DNA from: Geodermatophilus obscurus DSM 43160 | GTDB lineage: Bacteria; Actinomycetota; Actinomycetes; Mycobacteriales; Geodermatophilaceae | Direction: 5' to 3' | DNA length: 64,000 bases | Assembly: GCF_000025345.1 (NCBI RefSeq) | Contig: NC_013757.1 | Coordinates: forward strand, 2,232,001 to 2,296,000 | In this document: in pieces, positions 34,381 through 42,164 of the stretch | How positions within the stretch are numbered: position 1 is the first letter of the stretch | How the letters are laid out: the number at the start of each line of letters is the position of its first letter | Program-made: the position numbers and the translations under genes | The notes under the pieces: generated by a model | Databases searched by the model: none | What the model was told of the DNA's origin: nothing | What the model saw: only the letters and a program-made list of their open reading frames with translations

Positions 34381-35410
34381 CGAGGACGGCGCGGTCGCGG
34401 CCGGTGCGCTTGGCCTCGTAGAGCGCGCCGTCAGCGGCGGCGTAGAGAGTGCGCAGCTCGGTGGCGTGCTGCGGGGCGTGTGCGATGCCCACGCTCACCG
34501 ACAACGCCAGCAGCGTGCCGTCGGCTAGCTGCAGCGGGGTGGCCCGGACAGCGGTGACCAGGTGCTCGGCTCGTTCGGCGGCGGTCGCAGCCCAGCAGCC
34601 GGGCAGCAGCACGGCGAGTTCGTCGCCACCGAGGCGCCCCAGCACGGCGTCCTGGGAGCGCACGTGGCGGCGCAGCACGCCGGCCAGGTGCACCAGCGCG
34701 TCGTCGCCCACGGGGTGGCCGTGGAGGTCGTTGATGTTCTTGAAGGTGTCCACGTCGACCAGTACCAGTGCCGTCCCCTCGGGGGTGGAGGACGCGGACA
34801 GGGCACTGGACAGGGCGTCGTCGAGCACCCGCCGGGTCACCAGACCGGTGAGCCCGTCCACGGCGGCCTGCCGCTCCAGGGCGCTCATCAACCGTTCGAC
34901 CCGGTTCTTGACCAGGACGAGGAGTCCGGCGGTGGCGGCATGGACCATGCCGATGAAGACGGCGTCGACCAGCGCCTCCGCCGGCGGCTCGACCAGCGCC
35001 AGGACCGTGACGTCGCACCCGATGGTGAGGGCGGTGACCACGGCGGCGACCGGCGCACGCAACTGGGAGGCGGTGTAGAGGATGACGAGCCCGAAGAGCG
35101 GGTGGGCCAGATCGAGCCGCTCGGGCATGGACACCGCCACGGTGCTGATGACGCCGAGCCCCACGACCGGCAGCACCACCCACATGCACAGCCGCGTCAG
35201 CACGGCCCCCGGAACGGTGACGAGCGTGACGCCGCAGACGACCAGCCCGGCGAGCAGCCCGGCCGCGATCGCCGTGCCACCCTCGGGCAGCGGCTCGGGC
35301 TGCACCAGCACGTACGTGACCAGCAGCAGGGCGGAGCCGAGGAACATCGCTGCCAGGGCGCGGGCGCCGAACACCTCATCACGGGGACGCAGTACCGGGG
35401 GCGGTCTCAC
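34373..35410 (-). CDS. Membrane diguanylate cyclase (six helices plus GGDEL)
   Basis: A 345-residue protein. Residues 10-175 hold about six hydrophobic segments forming a membrane sensor. The GGDEF domain begins at AAVDGLTGLVTRRVLDDAL, includes ALVLVDVDTFKNINDLHGHP, and has the signature GGDEL at 261-265. The catalytic Asp and Glu are intact, so c-di-GMP synthesis is likely. No RxxD inhibitory site is obvious just before the signature (the residues there are AVLGRL). I use GTG 35410, three bases after GGAGGGCCC; longer frames upstream are low-complexity. It is convergent with the unknown gene at 33480. Confidence 0.85.
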   Translation of the reverse strand: MRPPPVLRPRDEVFGARALAAMFLGSALLLVTYVLVQPEPLPEGGTAIAAGLLAGLVVCGVTLVTVPGAVLTRLCMWVVLPVVGLGVISTVAVSMPERLDLAHPLFGLVILYTASQLRAPVAAVVTALTIGCDVTVLALVEPPAEALVDAVFIGMVHAATAGLLVLVKNRVERLMSALERQAAVDGLTGLVTRRVLDDALSSALSASSTPEGTALVLVDVDTFKNINDLHGHPVGDDALVHLAGVLRRHVRSQDAVLGRLGGDELAVLLPGCWAATAAERAEHLVTAVRATPLQLADGTLLALSVSVGIAHAPQHATELRTLYAAADGALYEAKRTGRDRAVLAS

Positions 35411-35772
35411 GGGCCCTCCATCGGCGGGGCGGCGGTGCGGGTAGAAGGACCGCGCTCGGGCGGTCCACCCGTCCGGGGGAAGACCGGGCGCCGGCCCGGT
35501 CCGACCTCGGACAGGTCCGGCCCCGCGCCCGGCGGCCGGCGCGGACCGGGCGGGGCGGGCGCGCGATCGCGTGAGGGTCCAGGCGGTCACCCGCGGGGCT
35601 GCACCCGGTGCCGCGTGTTGTCGCCGGCCGGTCGTCAGGACCCGGGGAGCTGCCCGCCGTCCTGCCGCACCTGCCGCCGGTGCCGGGACCGCCCTCGCGC
35701 CGGGGTGGCCCCGTCCGTCACCATGGCGGGGCGGTGGCCCGGGACCGGGGTGCCCGGTGGACGGAGGACGTC
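35411..35772. other. Gene-free stretch between divergent genes
   Basis: I see no supported gene in these 362 bp. It holds a small hairpin (GGACCGC at 35447, GCGGTCC at 35460) upstream of the GGDEL gene and the duplicated 41-bp segment noted at 35647. It probably carries the promoters of both flanking genes. Confidence 0.45.
35647..35687 (+). repeat. 41-bp near-duplicate of a gene 3' segment
   Basis: About 38 of 41 bases match 34221-34261 of the unknown gene at 33480, the part encoding ELPAVLPHLP. It is open in the same sense but has no start or stop of its own and may be a remnant of a lost paralogue. Confidence 0.5.
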
Positions 35773-36084
35773 ATGACGGAACAGCAGCCGGTCGAGCCCG
35801 ACGCGATCATCGGCAGGGACGGAGCCGCAGTCCCGGGCCCGCGAGGTTCAGGCGTGGTGCCGCAGCCGGTGCCCTCGCTGATCCCGGCGCTCGCGCGCCT
35901 GGCGATCGCCGGGCCGCTGCTCACCGCGTCGGCGGTCGCGCTCACCGCGGCCGCGGCCGCCAAGGCGGTCGAGGTGGCCGGCCGGATGGCCCGGCAGCGG
36001 ATGGGTGCCGACGCGGTGGGGCAGGTGTTCCCCGGCGGGATCGAGGTCACCTTGACCAGGATCGAGGTCCACTGGACCCCCTGA
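35773..36084 (+). CDS. Small protein with a hydrophobic helix, unknown function
   Basis: A 103-residue protein with a soluble head of about 35 residues, one Ala/Leu-rich hydrophobic stretch (LARLAIAGPLLTASAVALTA, about 40-60) and a short tail with FPGGIEVTLTRIEVHW. I do not recognise it. ATG 35773 follows GGAGGACGTC, which makes expression likely. It is convergent with pobA. Confidence 0.55.
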   Translation: MTEQQPVEPDAIIGRDGAAVPGPRGSGVVPQPVPSLIPALARLAIAGPLLTASAVALTAAAAAKAVEVAGRMARQRMGADAVGQVFPGGIEVTLTRIEVHWTP

Positions 36085-36148
36085 GCGTCGCTCCCCCGGC
36101 CCGGCGTGCCGGAGCTGACCCGGCTGCCCTCCAGCAGCCGCGGCCCCG

Positions 36149-37318
36149 TCAGAGCTCGAGCGGGAGGCCGGTGTAGTTCTCGGCGAGCTCGCGCGCGGCG
36201 GCCTCCGACGAGCAGACCCGGCGCAGCTGGGACAGCTGCAGCTGGGCGTCGAAGTCGTCGCCGGAGCGGTGCAGCATCGAGGTCATCCACCAGGAGAAGT
36301 GGGTGCACCGCCAGACGCGGGCCAGCGCCCGGTCGGAGTAGGAGTCGACCAGGTCGGTCTCCTTCTCCTGCAGCAGCCGCACCAGCGCCTGCGCGAGCAG
36401 GGTGACGTCGGCGACGGCCAGGTTGAGGCCCTTGGCGCCGGTGGGCGGGACGATGTGTGCGGCGTCCCCGGCGAGGAAGAGCCGGCCGCGGCGCATCGGC
36501 GCGCTGACGAACGAGCGCATCGGCAGGATCGACTTCTCCGTCACCGGCCCCCGGTTGACCGACCAGCCCTCCAGCGCCATGCGGGTGTCGAGCGCGTCCC
36601 AGATCCGCTCGTCGGACCAGTCCTCGATCCGCTCCGACGGGTCGACCTGCAGGTAGAGCCGGGACACCGTCGGCGAGCGCATCGAGTACAGCGCGAACCC
36701 CTCCGGGTGCCACGCGTAGATAAGCTCGTCGGTGGCGGGCGCGGCGTCGGCCAGGATGCCCAGCCAGGCGTAGGGGTAGGTGCGCTCCCACAGCCGCCCG
36801 CCGGCCTCCTGCACCACCGCGCGGGAGGGGCCGTGGAAGCCGTCGGTGCCGGCGACGACGTCGCACTCGAGCACCTGCGGGACGCCGTCCGCGTCGGTGA
36901 ACCTGACGCGCGGGGTGTCGCCGTCGACGTCCTCGGGCCGGACGTCGGAGACCTCGAACAACAGCGGCGGGCCGCCGTCCAGCTGGGCCCTGATGAGGTC
37001 CTTGGTGACCTCCGTCTGCCCGTAGACCCACACGGTGCGCCCGCACAGCTCCGGGAAGTCCAGCGTGTGCCGGGTGCCCGGGTACTGCAGGTGGATGCCG
37101 CGGTGCTCCAGCCCCTGGCGCTGCAGCCGGTCGCCGACCCCGGCCGCGGTCAGCGTGTCGACGGTGTGCTGCTCGAGGATGCCGGCGCGGATCCGTGCCT
37201 CCACGTACTCCCGCGACCGGTTCTCCAGGACGACGGAGTCGATGCCCTGCAGCGCGAGCAGTCGCGACAGCAGCAGGCCGGCCGGGCCGGCGCCGATGAT
37301 CCCCACCTGTGTACGCAC
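36149..37318 (-). CDS. pobA: 4-hydroxybenzoate 3-monooxygenase
   Basis: A 389-residue class A flavoprotein hydroxylase that turns 4-hydroxybenzoate into protocatechuate using NAD(P)H and oxygen. Seen are the FAD-binding GIIGAGPAGLLLSRLLA at the N terminus, the DG motif GTDGFHGPSRAVV, and GDAAHIVPPTGAKGLNLAVA. The PobA-typical ENRSREYVEARIRAGILEQ and YAWLGILADA complete the picture. The length matches the Pseudomonas enzyme (394). It starts 52 bp after the IclR regulator gene and is probably co-transcribed with it; its product is the substrate of the divergent pcaHG dioxygenase. Confidence 0.95.
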   Translation of the reverse strand: MRTQVGIIGAGPAGLLLSRLLALQGIDSVVLENRSREYVEARIRAGILEQHTVDTLTAAGVGDRLQRQGLEHRGIHLQYPGTRHTLDFPELCGRTVWVYGQTEVTKDLIRAQLDGGPPLLFEVSDVRPEDVDGDTPRVRFTDADGVPQVLECDVVAGTDGFHGPSRAVVQEAGGRLWERTYPYAWLGILADAAPATDELIYAWHPEGFALYSMRSPTVSRLYLQVDPSERIEDWSDERIWDALDTRMALEGWSVNRGPVTEKSILPMRSFVSAPMRRGRLFLAGDAAHIVPPTGAKGLNLAVADVTLLAQALVRLLQEKETDLVDSYSDRALARVWRCTHFSWWMTSMLHRSGDDFDAQLQLSQLRRVCSSEAAARELAENYTGLPLEL

Positions 37319-37369
37319 GCGGCCGAGTGTGACCGCCGCTACGTGGTCGTGGGAACCGCCTGCTCCCGC

Positions 37370-38149
37370 TCAGCGGAAGTGCTGCACCCGAGACAGCTCC
37401 CGCCCGATCCCGCGCGCGGCGACCTCGAGCACGGGCACGAGCCGCAGCAGGTCCCGCCGGTGGCTGGGGACGACGATGCCCAGGGCGGCGGCGACGACGG
37501 CCGGGCCGGCGGACCGCTCCACCCGCACCGGGACGGCGACCGACAGCGTGCCCAGCGACATCTCCTCGGCGGTCCGGGCGTACCCGCGGCGGCGCACCTC
37601 GGCGATCTCCCGGCTCAGCCGTCCCGCGTCGACGACGGTGTGCCGCGTCTCCCGCGTCGGCGCGCGCAGCACCGCCTCGACGACGTCGTCGGGCGCCGCG
37701 GCCAGCAGCACCTTGCCCACCCCGGTGGCGTGCAGCGGCAACCGGCTGCCCACCTGGCTGACCACCGGCACCGACTCGCGACCGGAGACGCGCTCGACGT
37801 AGAGCGCGCTGCGGCCCTCGCGGACGGCGAGGTGCACGGTGTCGCGGGTGGCGGTGTGCACGTCGAGCAGGAACGGCGCCGCCACCTGGCGCAGCTCGAG
37901 CTGCACGGGGGCGAGCAGGCCGAGGTCCCACAGCCGGCGGCCGATCTCGTAGCGGCCGTCGGGTCGCCGGTGCAGCGCGCCCCAGGCCGCCAGCTCTCCT
38001 ACGAGCCGGTGGGTCGTCGACAGCGGCGTCCCCGAGCGCTCGGCGATCTCCGAGAGGGTCAGCCGCGGCGCACCGGAGTCGAAGGCGCCGAGCACGTCGA
38101 GGGCCCGCCCGGTCACCGACCGTCCTGCCGCCGTCCCGCCACCGGCCAC
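37370..38149 (-). CDS. IclR-family regulator of the pob/pca genes
   Basis: A 259-residue IclR protein. The N-terminal winged helix (about 8-75) includes LTLSEIAERSGTPLSTTHRL. The effector domain has RLPLHATGVGKVLLAAAPDD, RGYARTAEEMSLGTLSVAVP and an ALGIVVPSHR segment. Relatives such as PcaR and PobR control protocatechuate and 4-hydroxybenzoate genes in response to pathway intermediates. GTG 38149 follows AAGGAGG. It stands between pobA and the divergent pcaHGBDC operon, and a palindrome lies in the 69-bp gap to pcaH. Confidence 0.85.
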   Translation of the reverse strand: MAGGGTAAGRSVTGRALDVLGAFDSGAPRLTLSEIAERSGTPLSTTHRLVGELAAWGALHRRPDGRYEIGRRLWDLGLLAPVQLELRQVAAPFLLDVHTATRDTVHLAVREGRSALYVERVSGRESVPVVSQVGSRLPLHATGVGKVLLAAAPDDVVEAVLRAPTRETRHTVVDAGRLSREIAEVRRRGYARTAEEMSLGTLSVAVPVRVERSAGPAVVAAALGIVVPSHRRDLLRLVPVLEVAARGIGRELSRVQHFR

Positions 38150-38159
38150 GGCCGCCTCC

Positions 38160-38174
38160 TTCCGCTGGCCGGAA
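38160..38174. promoter_or_regulatory. Candidate IclR operator
   Basis: TTCCGCTGGCCGGAA (TTCCG-N5-CGGAA) lies in the 69-bp region between the IclR gene and pcaH. It could control both directions. IclR proteins often bind short inverted TTCC/GGAA sites. Confidence 0.45.
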
Positions 38175-38218
38175 GGCCAGGCTTGGGCAGGGTAGCCCGC
38201 GGCCCTACGGTCCTGGAC

Positions 38219-38965
38219 ATGACCGGGACCACATCGGGCAGTCGGCTGGACCTGCCGCGCTATGCGCGCACGGACGCCGGACTGCGCACGCCCGTCGGGT
38301 ACGCCGACTACAGGAGCACGGGGCTGCGCGCGCCGCTGCGCACGCCGGTCGACCTGCCGCACCGGCTCACCGAGGTCACCGGCCCGCTGCTCGGCGAGGA
38401 CCGGGTGACCGCCACCGACGCCGACCTGACCAAGCGCCTCGGCGGCGAGGCCCAGGGCCAGCGGATCATCGTCCACGGCCGGGTGCTCGACAGCGACGGC
38501 CGGCCGGTGCCCGACACGCTGGTCGAGGTCTGGCAGGCCAACGCCGCTGGGCGCTACCGGCACGTCGTCGACAACTGGCCGGCGCCGCTGGACCCGCACT
38601 TCGACGGGCTCGGCCGGGTGATGACCGACGACCAGGGTCGCTACGAGTTCACGACGATCAAGCCCGGCGCCTATCCCTGGGGCAACCACCACAACGCCTG
38701 GCGGCCGGCGCACATCCACTTCTCGCTCTTCGGCCGGGCGTTCACCCAGCGCCTGGTCACCCAGATGTACTTCCCGGACGACTCGTTGTTCTTCCAGGAC
38801 CCGATCTTCAACTCGATCCCCGAGGGTGCGCGCCACCTGGCGATCAGCCGGTTCGACTACGAGCGCACCGTGCCCAACTGGGCGCTGGGGTTCCAGTGGG
38901 ACATCGTCCTCCGCGGCGCCCAGCAGACCCCGTTCGAGACCGAGGACGACGGGGACGTGGCCTGA
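38219..38965 (+). CDS. pcaH: Protocatechuate 3,4-dioxygenase beta subunit
   Basis: A 248-residue intradiol dioxygenase subunit carrying the catalytic iron. Ligands are Tyr113 (AAGRYRH), Tyr152 (PGAYPW), His165 and His167 (RPAHIHFS). The spacing of 39 residues between the tyrosines, 13 to the first His, and one residue between histidines equals that of the Pseudomonas enzyme. It opens the ring of protocatechuate to beta-carboxy-cis,cis-muconate with PcaG. It is the first gene of the operon, and its stop overlaps the pcaG start by one base (TGATG). Confidence 0.95.
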   Translation: MTGTTSGSRLDLPRYARTDAGLRTPVGYADYRSTGLRAPLRTPVDLPHRLTEVTGPLLGEDRVTATDADLTKRLGGEAQGQRIIVHGRVLDSDGRPVPDTLVEVWQANAAGRYRHVVDNWPAPLDPHFDGLGRVMTDDQGRYEFTTIKPGAYPWGNHHNAWRPAHIHFSLFGRAFTQRLVTQMYFPDDSLFFQDPIFNSIPEGARHLAISRFDYERTVPNWALGFQWDIVLRGAQQTPFETEDDGDVA

Positions 38966-39525
38966 TGACCCAGCTGCAGACGACGCCGAGCGCCACCGTC
39001 GGCCCCTACCTGGCGATCGGGCTGACCTGGGAGGGCGGCGAGCTCGTCGTCCCGCCGGACACGCCGGGCGCGATCTGGCTGCGCGGCACGGTGTTCGACG
39101 GCAACGGCGACCCGATCCCCGACGCGATGGTCGAGACCTGGCAGGCCGACCCCGACGGCCGCTTCGACCACCCCGACGACCCGCGCGGTGCCACCCGGTA
39201 CCCCGGATTCACCGGCTTCGGCCGCTCGCACACCGACTCGGGGGAGTACGCCATCTGCACGCTCAAGCCCGGCCGGGTGCCCGACGGCGAGGGCGGTCTG
39301 CAGGCGCCGCACGTCGACGTCTCGCTGTTCGCCCGCGGGCTCCTCGACCGGGTCGTCACGCGGATCTACTTCGCCGACGAGGCCGAGGCCAACGCCCAGG
39401 ACGTCGTCCTGCGGGGGCTGCCGGAGGACCGCCGGCAGACGCTGCTCGCCACGCCGACCGACGACGGCTACCGCCTCGACCTGTACCTGCAGGGCGATCG
39501 GGAGACGGTGTTCTTCGCCGTATGA
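38965..39525 (+). CDS. pcaG: Protocatechuate 3,4-dioxygenase alpha subunit
   Basis: A 186-residue partner of PcaH with the same beta-sandwich fold (TVGPYLAIGLTW, PIPDAMVETWQADPDGRFDH, CTLKPGRVPD, APHVDVSLFARGL). One expected metal-binding His is replaced (PHVDVSLF against PAHIHFS in PcaH), as usual for the non-catalytic alpha subunit. Its ATG overlaps the pcaH stop, and its own stop overlaps the pcaB start (ATGA). Confidence 0.95.
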   Translation: MTQLQTTPSATVGPYLAIGLTWEGGELVVPPDTPGAIWLRGTVFDGNGDPIPDAMVETWQADPDGRFDHPDDPRGATRYPGFTGFGRSHTDSGEYAICTLKPGRVPDGEGGLQAPHVDVSLFARGLLDRVVTRIYFADEAEANAQDVVLRGLPEDRRQTLLATPTDDGYRLDLYLQGDRETVFFAV

Positions 39526-40847
39526 CGCTGCTCTCCGGGACCTTCGCCCGCGGCGGGGCCGCGGCCGCCGTCTCCGACGACGCCTGGTTCCGGGCGCTGC
39601 TCGACGTCGAGGCCGCCCTCGCGCGCGCCGCGGCCCGCACCGGGGTGGTGCCGACCACCGCGGCGGACGCGGTGGCCGCGGCCTGCGCGCACCCCGAGCG
39701 GCTCGACCTGGCCACCGTGGTCGCCCGGGCGGCGGACGCCGGCAACCCGGTGCCACCGCTGGTGCGGGTGCTGCAGGACGCGGTCGGCGAGCGCGACGCC
39801 GTCGCCGTCCACGTCGGCGCCACCAGCCAGGACGTGCTGGACACCGCGCTGCTGCTGATGGCGCGCAACGCGGTCGCCGCCGTCGACGCCGACCTCGCCG
39901 CCGCCGCGGACACGACCGCGGACCTCGCCCACGTCCACCGGGACGACGTCCTGGCCGGCCGCACGCTGATGCAGCAGGCGCTGCCCACGACCTTCGGGCT
40001 CAAGGCCGCCGGCTGGCTGGCCGGCCTGGACGGCGCCCGGCTGCGGCTGGCCGAGGTGGTCGCCTCGCTGCCGGTGCAGTACGGCGGCGCGGTCGGCACG
40101 CTGGCCGCCAGCGGTGGGGCCGGTGTCGTGGTGCGGGCGGCGCTGGCCGAGGAGCTCCAGCTGACGAGTACCGCCGTTCCGTGGTTCACCGTCCGGCTGC
40201 CGATCGCCGACCTGGCCGGGGCGCTGGGCGCCGCCGCGGGCGTGGTCGCCACCGTCGCGGTCGACGTCGTGCTGCTCGCCCAGACCGAGGTGGCGGAGGT
40301 CGTCGAGGTGGGCGAGGGGCGTGGCGGGTCGTCGGCGATGCCGCACAAGCGCAACCCGGTCGCCGCCATCTCGGCCCGCGCCTGCGCCCGCCGCGCGCCG
40401 GGGCTGGTCGCCACGCTGCTGTCGGCGATGGAGCAGGAGCACGAGCGGGCCGCCGGTGCCTGGCACAGCGAGTGGCCGACGCTCACCGAGCTGCTCAGCA
40501 CCGTCGGGTCGGCGGCGTCCTGGCTGGCCGAGAGCCTGCGCGGGCTGCGGCCGGACCCGCCGCGCATGGCCGCCACCGCGGCGGCCGCGGCCGAGGGCCC
40601 GCTGGCGGGCGCGCTCGCCGAGGCGCTGGCGCCCACCCTCGGCAAGGGGGCGGCCCACGACGCCGCGGCCGCCGCCGTCCGCGAGGCCCGCGACGGTGGC
40701 CGCCCGCTGGCCGAGGTCGTGGCCGCTCGCACCGACGTCGACGTGCGCGCGGTGCTCGCCGCCGGTAGACCCGACGTCGGGGAGGCCGGCGCCCAGGTCG
40801 ACACCGCACTCGCCGAGCACGCCGCACTCACGGAGGGACGCCAGTGA
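39522..40847 (+). CDS. pcaB: 3-carboxy-cis,cis-muconate cycloisomerase
   Basis: A 441-residue member of the fumarase/aspartase superfamily, with the signature GRGGSSAMPHKRNPVAAISA and the earlier VHVGATSQDVLDTAL and GRTLMQQALPTTFGLKAAGW. It lactonises beta-carboxymuconate to gamma-carboxymuconolactone, the second step of this branch. ATG 39522 overlaps the pcaG stop. Its final codon and stop fall at the start of the 77-bp repeat that separates it from pcaD, the only junction of the operon that is not overlapping. Confidence 0.95.
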   Translation: MTLLSGTFARGGAAAAVSDDAWFRALLDVEAALARAAARTGVVPTTAADAVAAACAHPERLDLATVVARAADAGNPVPPLVRVLQDAVGERDAVAVHVGATSQDVLDTALLLMARNAVAAVDADLAAAADTTADLAHVHRDDVLAGRTLMQQALPTTFGLKAAGWLAGLDGARLRLAEVVASLPVQYGGAVGTLAASGGAGVVVRAALAEELQLTSTAVPWFTVRLPIADLAGALGAAAGVVATVAVDVVLLAQTEVAEVVEVGEGRGGSSAMPHKRNPVAAISARACARRAPGLVATLLSAMEQEHERAAGAWHSEWPTLTELLSTVGSAASWLAESLRGLRPDPPRMAATAAAAAEGPLAGALAEALAPTLGKGAAHDAAAAAVREARDGGRPLAEVVAARTDVDVRAVLAAGRPDVGEAGAQVDTALAEHAALTEGRQ

Positions 40848-40920
40848 GCGAGCTCGCGAGCGAACCGGACAACGGAGAAGCCGCGGTCACGCGACCGACG
40901 AGCGCCAGCGAGGAGGACGA
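40844..40920. repeat. 77-bp inter-gene repeat, copy 2
   Basis: It runs from GTGAGCGAGCTCGCGAGCGA to GACGAGCGCCAGCGAGGAGG and is 77 bp, the same length as the copy at 21342. Its GTGA contains the pcaB stop, and the next GTGA, directly after it, is the pcaD start. About 20 bases at the start and 30 at the end are shared; the middle differs. Confidence 0.8.
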
Positions 40921-41700
40921 GTGACCGCCGTCGAGGTCTCGTACACCGAGGACGGGCCGGCCGACGCGCCGGTCGTCGTCCTCTCCAACTCGCTCGGTGC
41001 CACCCGCGGCATGTGGGACCCGCAGGTGCCGGCGCTCGCCGAGCGCTACCGCGTGGTCAGCTACGACACCCGCGGCCACGGTGACTCGCCGTCCCCAGCG
41101 GGGCCGTACACCCTCGACGACCTGGTGGACGACGTCGTCGCGCTGCTCGACCGGCTTGGCGTGCGGCGGGCGCACGTCGCGGGGCTGTCCCTGGGCGGGA
41201 TGACGGCGATGCGGCTGGCCGCCCGCGAGCCCGCGCGGGTGGACCGGCTCGTCGCCCTGGCGACCTCGGCCAAGCCCGACCCGCAGGGCTTCCTCGACCG
41301 GGCGGCCGCGGCCCGCTCCGGTGGGACGGCGCCGCTGGCGCCGACCGTGGTCAGCCGCTGGCTGACGCCGGCGTACGCCGCCGAGCACCCGGACCTGGTG
41401 GCGCGGCTCGAGGCGATGATCGTCGCGGCGGACGACGAGGGCTACGCGCTGTGCTGCGAGGTCGTGGCCGCCGTGGACCTGCGGGAGGACCTCGGGCGGA
41501 TCACCGCGCCGACGCTGGTCGTCTCGGGCGCCGAGGATCCGGCCCTGCCGCCGCCGCACCAGCAGGCCATCGCCGACGGCATCGCCGGCGCCTCGCTGGT
41601 GTCGGTGAGCCCGGGCGCGCACCTGCCCAACCTGGAGCAGCCGCTGGAGGTCACCGGCGCGCTGCTCGGCCACCTGGACGCGGCCGGGGGGCACGCGTGA
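40921..41700 (+). CDS. pcaD: 3-oxoadipate enol-lactonase
   Basis: A 259-residue alpha/beta hydrolase that converts beta-ketoadipate enol-lactone to beta-ketoadipate. The nucleophile elbow is GLSLGG with Ser90. The SNSLGATRGMWDPQVPAL start and YDTRGHGDSPSPAGPYTLDD are typical of PcaD. The acid lies in the SGAEDPALPP region and the catalytic His in GAHLPNLEQP. GTG 40921 uses the GAGGAGG at the end of the 77-bp repeat. It overlaps pcaC by GTGA, so pcaD and pcaC remain separate here and are not the fused PcaL seen in many actinobacteria. Confidence 0.93.
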   Translation: MTAVEVSYTEDGPADAPVVVLSNSLGATRGMWDPQVPALAERYRVVSYDTRGHGDSPSPAGPYTLDDLVDDVVALLDRLGVRRAHVAGLSLGGMTAMRLAAREPARVDRLVALATSAKPDPQGFLDRAAAARSGGTAPLAPTVVSRWLTPAYAAEHPDLVARLEAMIVAADDEGYALCCEVVAAVDLREDLGRITAPTLVVSGAEDPALPPPHQQAIADGIAGASLVSVSPGAHLPNLEQPLEVTGALLGHLDAAGGHA

Positions 41701-42098
41701 GCGAGCTGCCCAGCACGGACGACGCCCGCCGCGACGCCGGCATGCGCACCCGGCGCGAGGTGCTCGGCGACGCCTGGGTCGACCGCGCGGTGGCCAGCAC
41801 CACGCCGTTCACCGCCGACTTCCAGGACTTCATCACCCGGGTGGCCTGGGGCGACCTGTGGCAGCGGCCCGGCCTGGCCCGCCGCGACCGCAGCCTGATG
41901 ACGCTGTCGATCACCATCGCGCTGCGGCACTGGGACGAGTTCGCCCTGCACGTGCGGGCGGCGAAGAACAACGGCTTGTCCGACGAGGAGATCGCCGAGG
42001 TCATCCAGCACGCCGCCGTCTACGCCGGCGTGCCCGCGGCCAACCACGCGTTCAAGGTGGCCGCACCGATCCTGGCGGAGCTGCGCGGCGAGGAGTGA
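41697..42098 (+). CDS. pcaC: 4-carboxymuconolactone decarboxylase
   Basis: A 133-residue AhpD-like helical protein: MRTRREVLGDAWVDRAVAST, FQDFITRVAWGDLWQRPGL, LMTLSITIALRHWDEFALHV, and EEIAEVIQHAAVYAGVPAAN, where the conserved His and Glu sit. It removes CO2 from gamma-carboxymuconolactone, giving the substrate of PcaD. It is the last gene of the operon; a 21-bp hairpin follows. Genes for the beta-ketoadipate CoA-transferase and thiolase (pcaIJF) are not in the window. Confidence 0.93.
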   Translation: MSELPSTDDARRDAGMRTRREVLGDAWVDRAVASTTPFTADFQDFITRVAWGDLWQRPGLARRDRSLMTLSITIALRHWDEFALHVRAAKNNGLSDEEIAEVIQHAAVYAGVPAANHAFKVAAPILAELRGEE

Positions 42099-42106
42099 CC
42101 TCGGTC

Positions 42107-42164
42107 GGTGGTGTGCGTCCGTGGCGCCTCTCCGACCCGGAACGCGCCACGGGCGCACATCACC
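42107..42164. terminator. Long bidirectional hairpin between pcaC and pgi
   Basis: A 21-bp stem with two G-T pairs (from GGTGGTGTGCGTCCGTGGCG to the matching GCGCCACGGGCGCACATCAC) closes a 16-nt loop. It fills the whole gap between the stop codons of the two convergent genes. Confidence 0.85.

Noticed and set aside
35608..36084. Longer version of the small protein starting at 35608
   Set aside because: The added residues are low-complexity and include the duplicated segment, while ATG 35773 has a proper GGAGG site.
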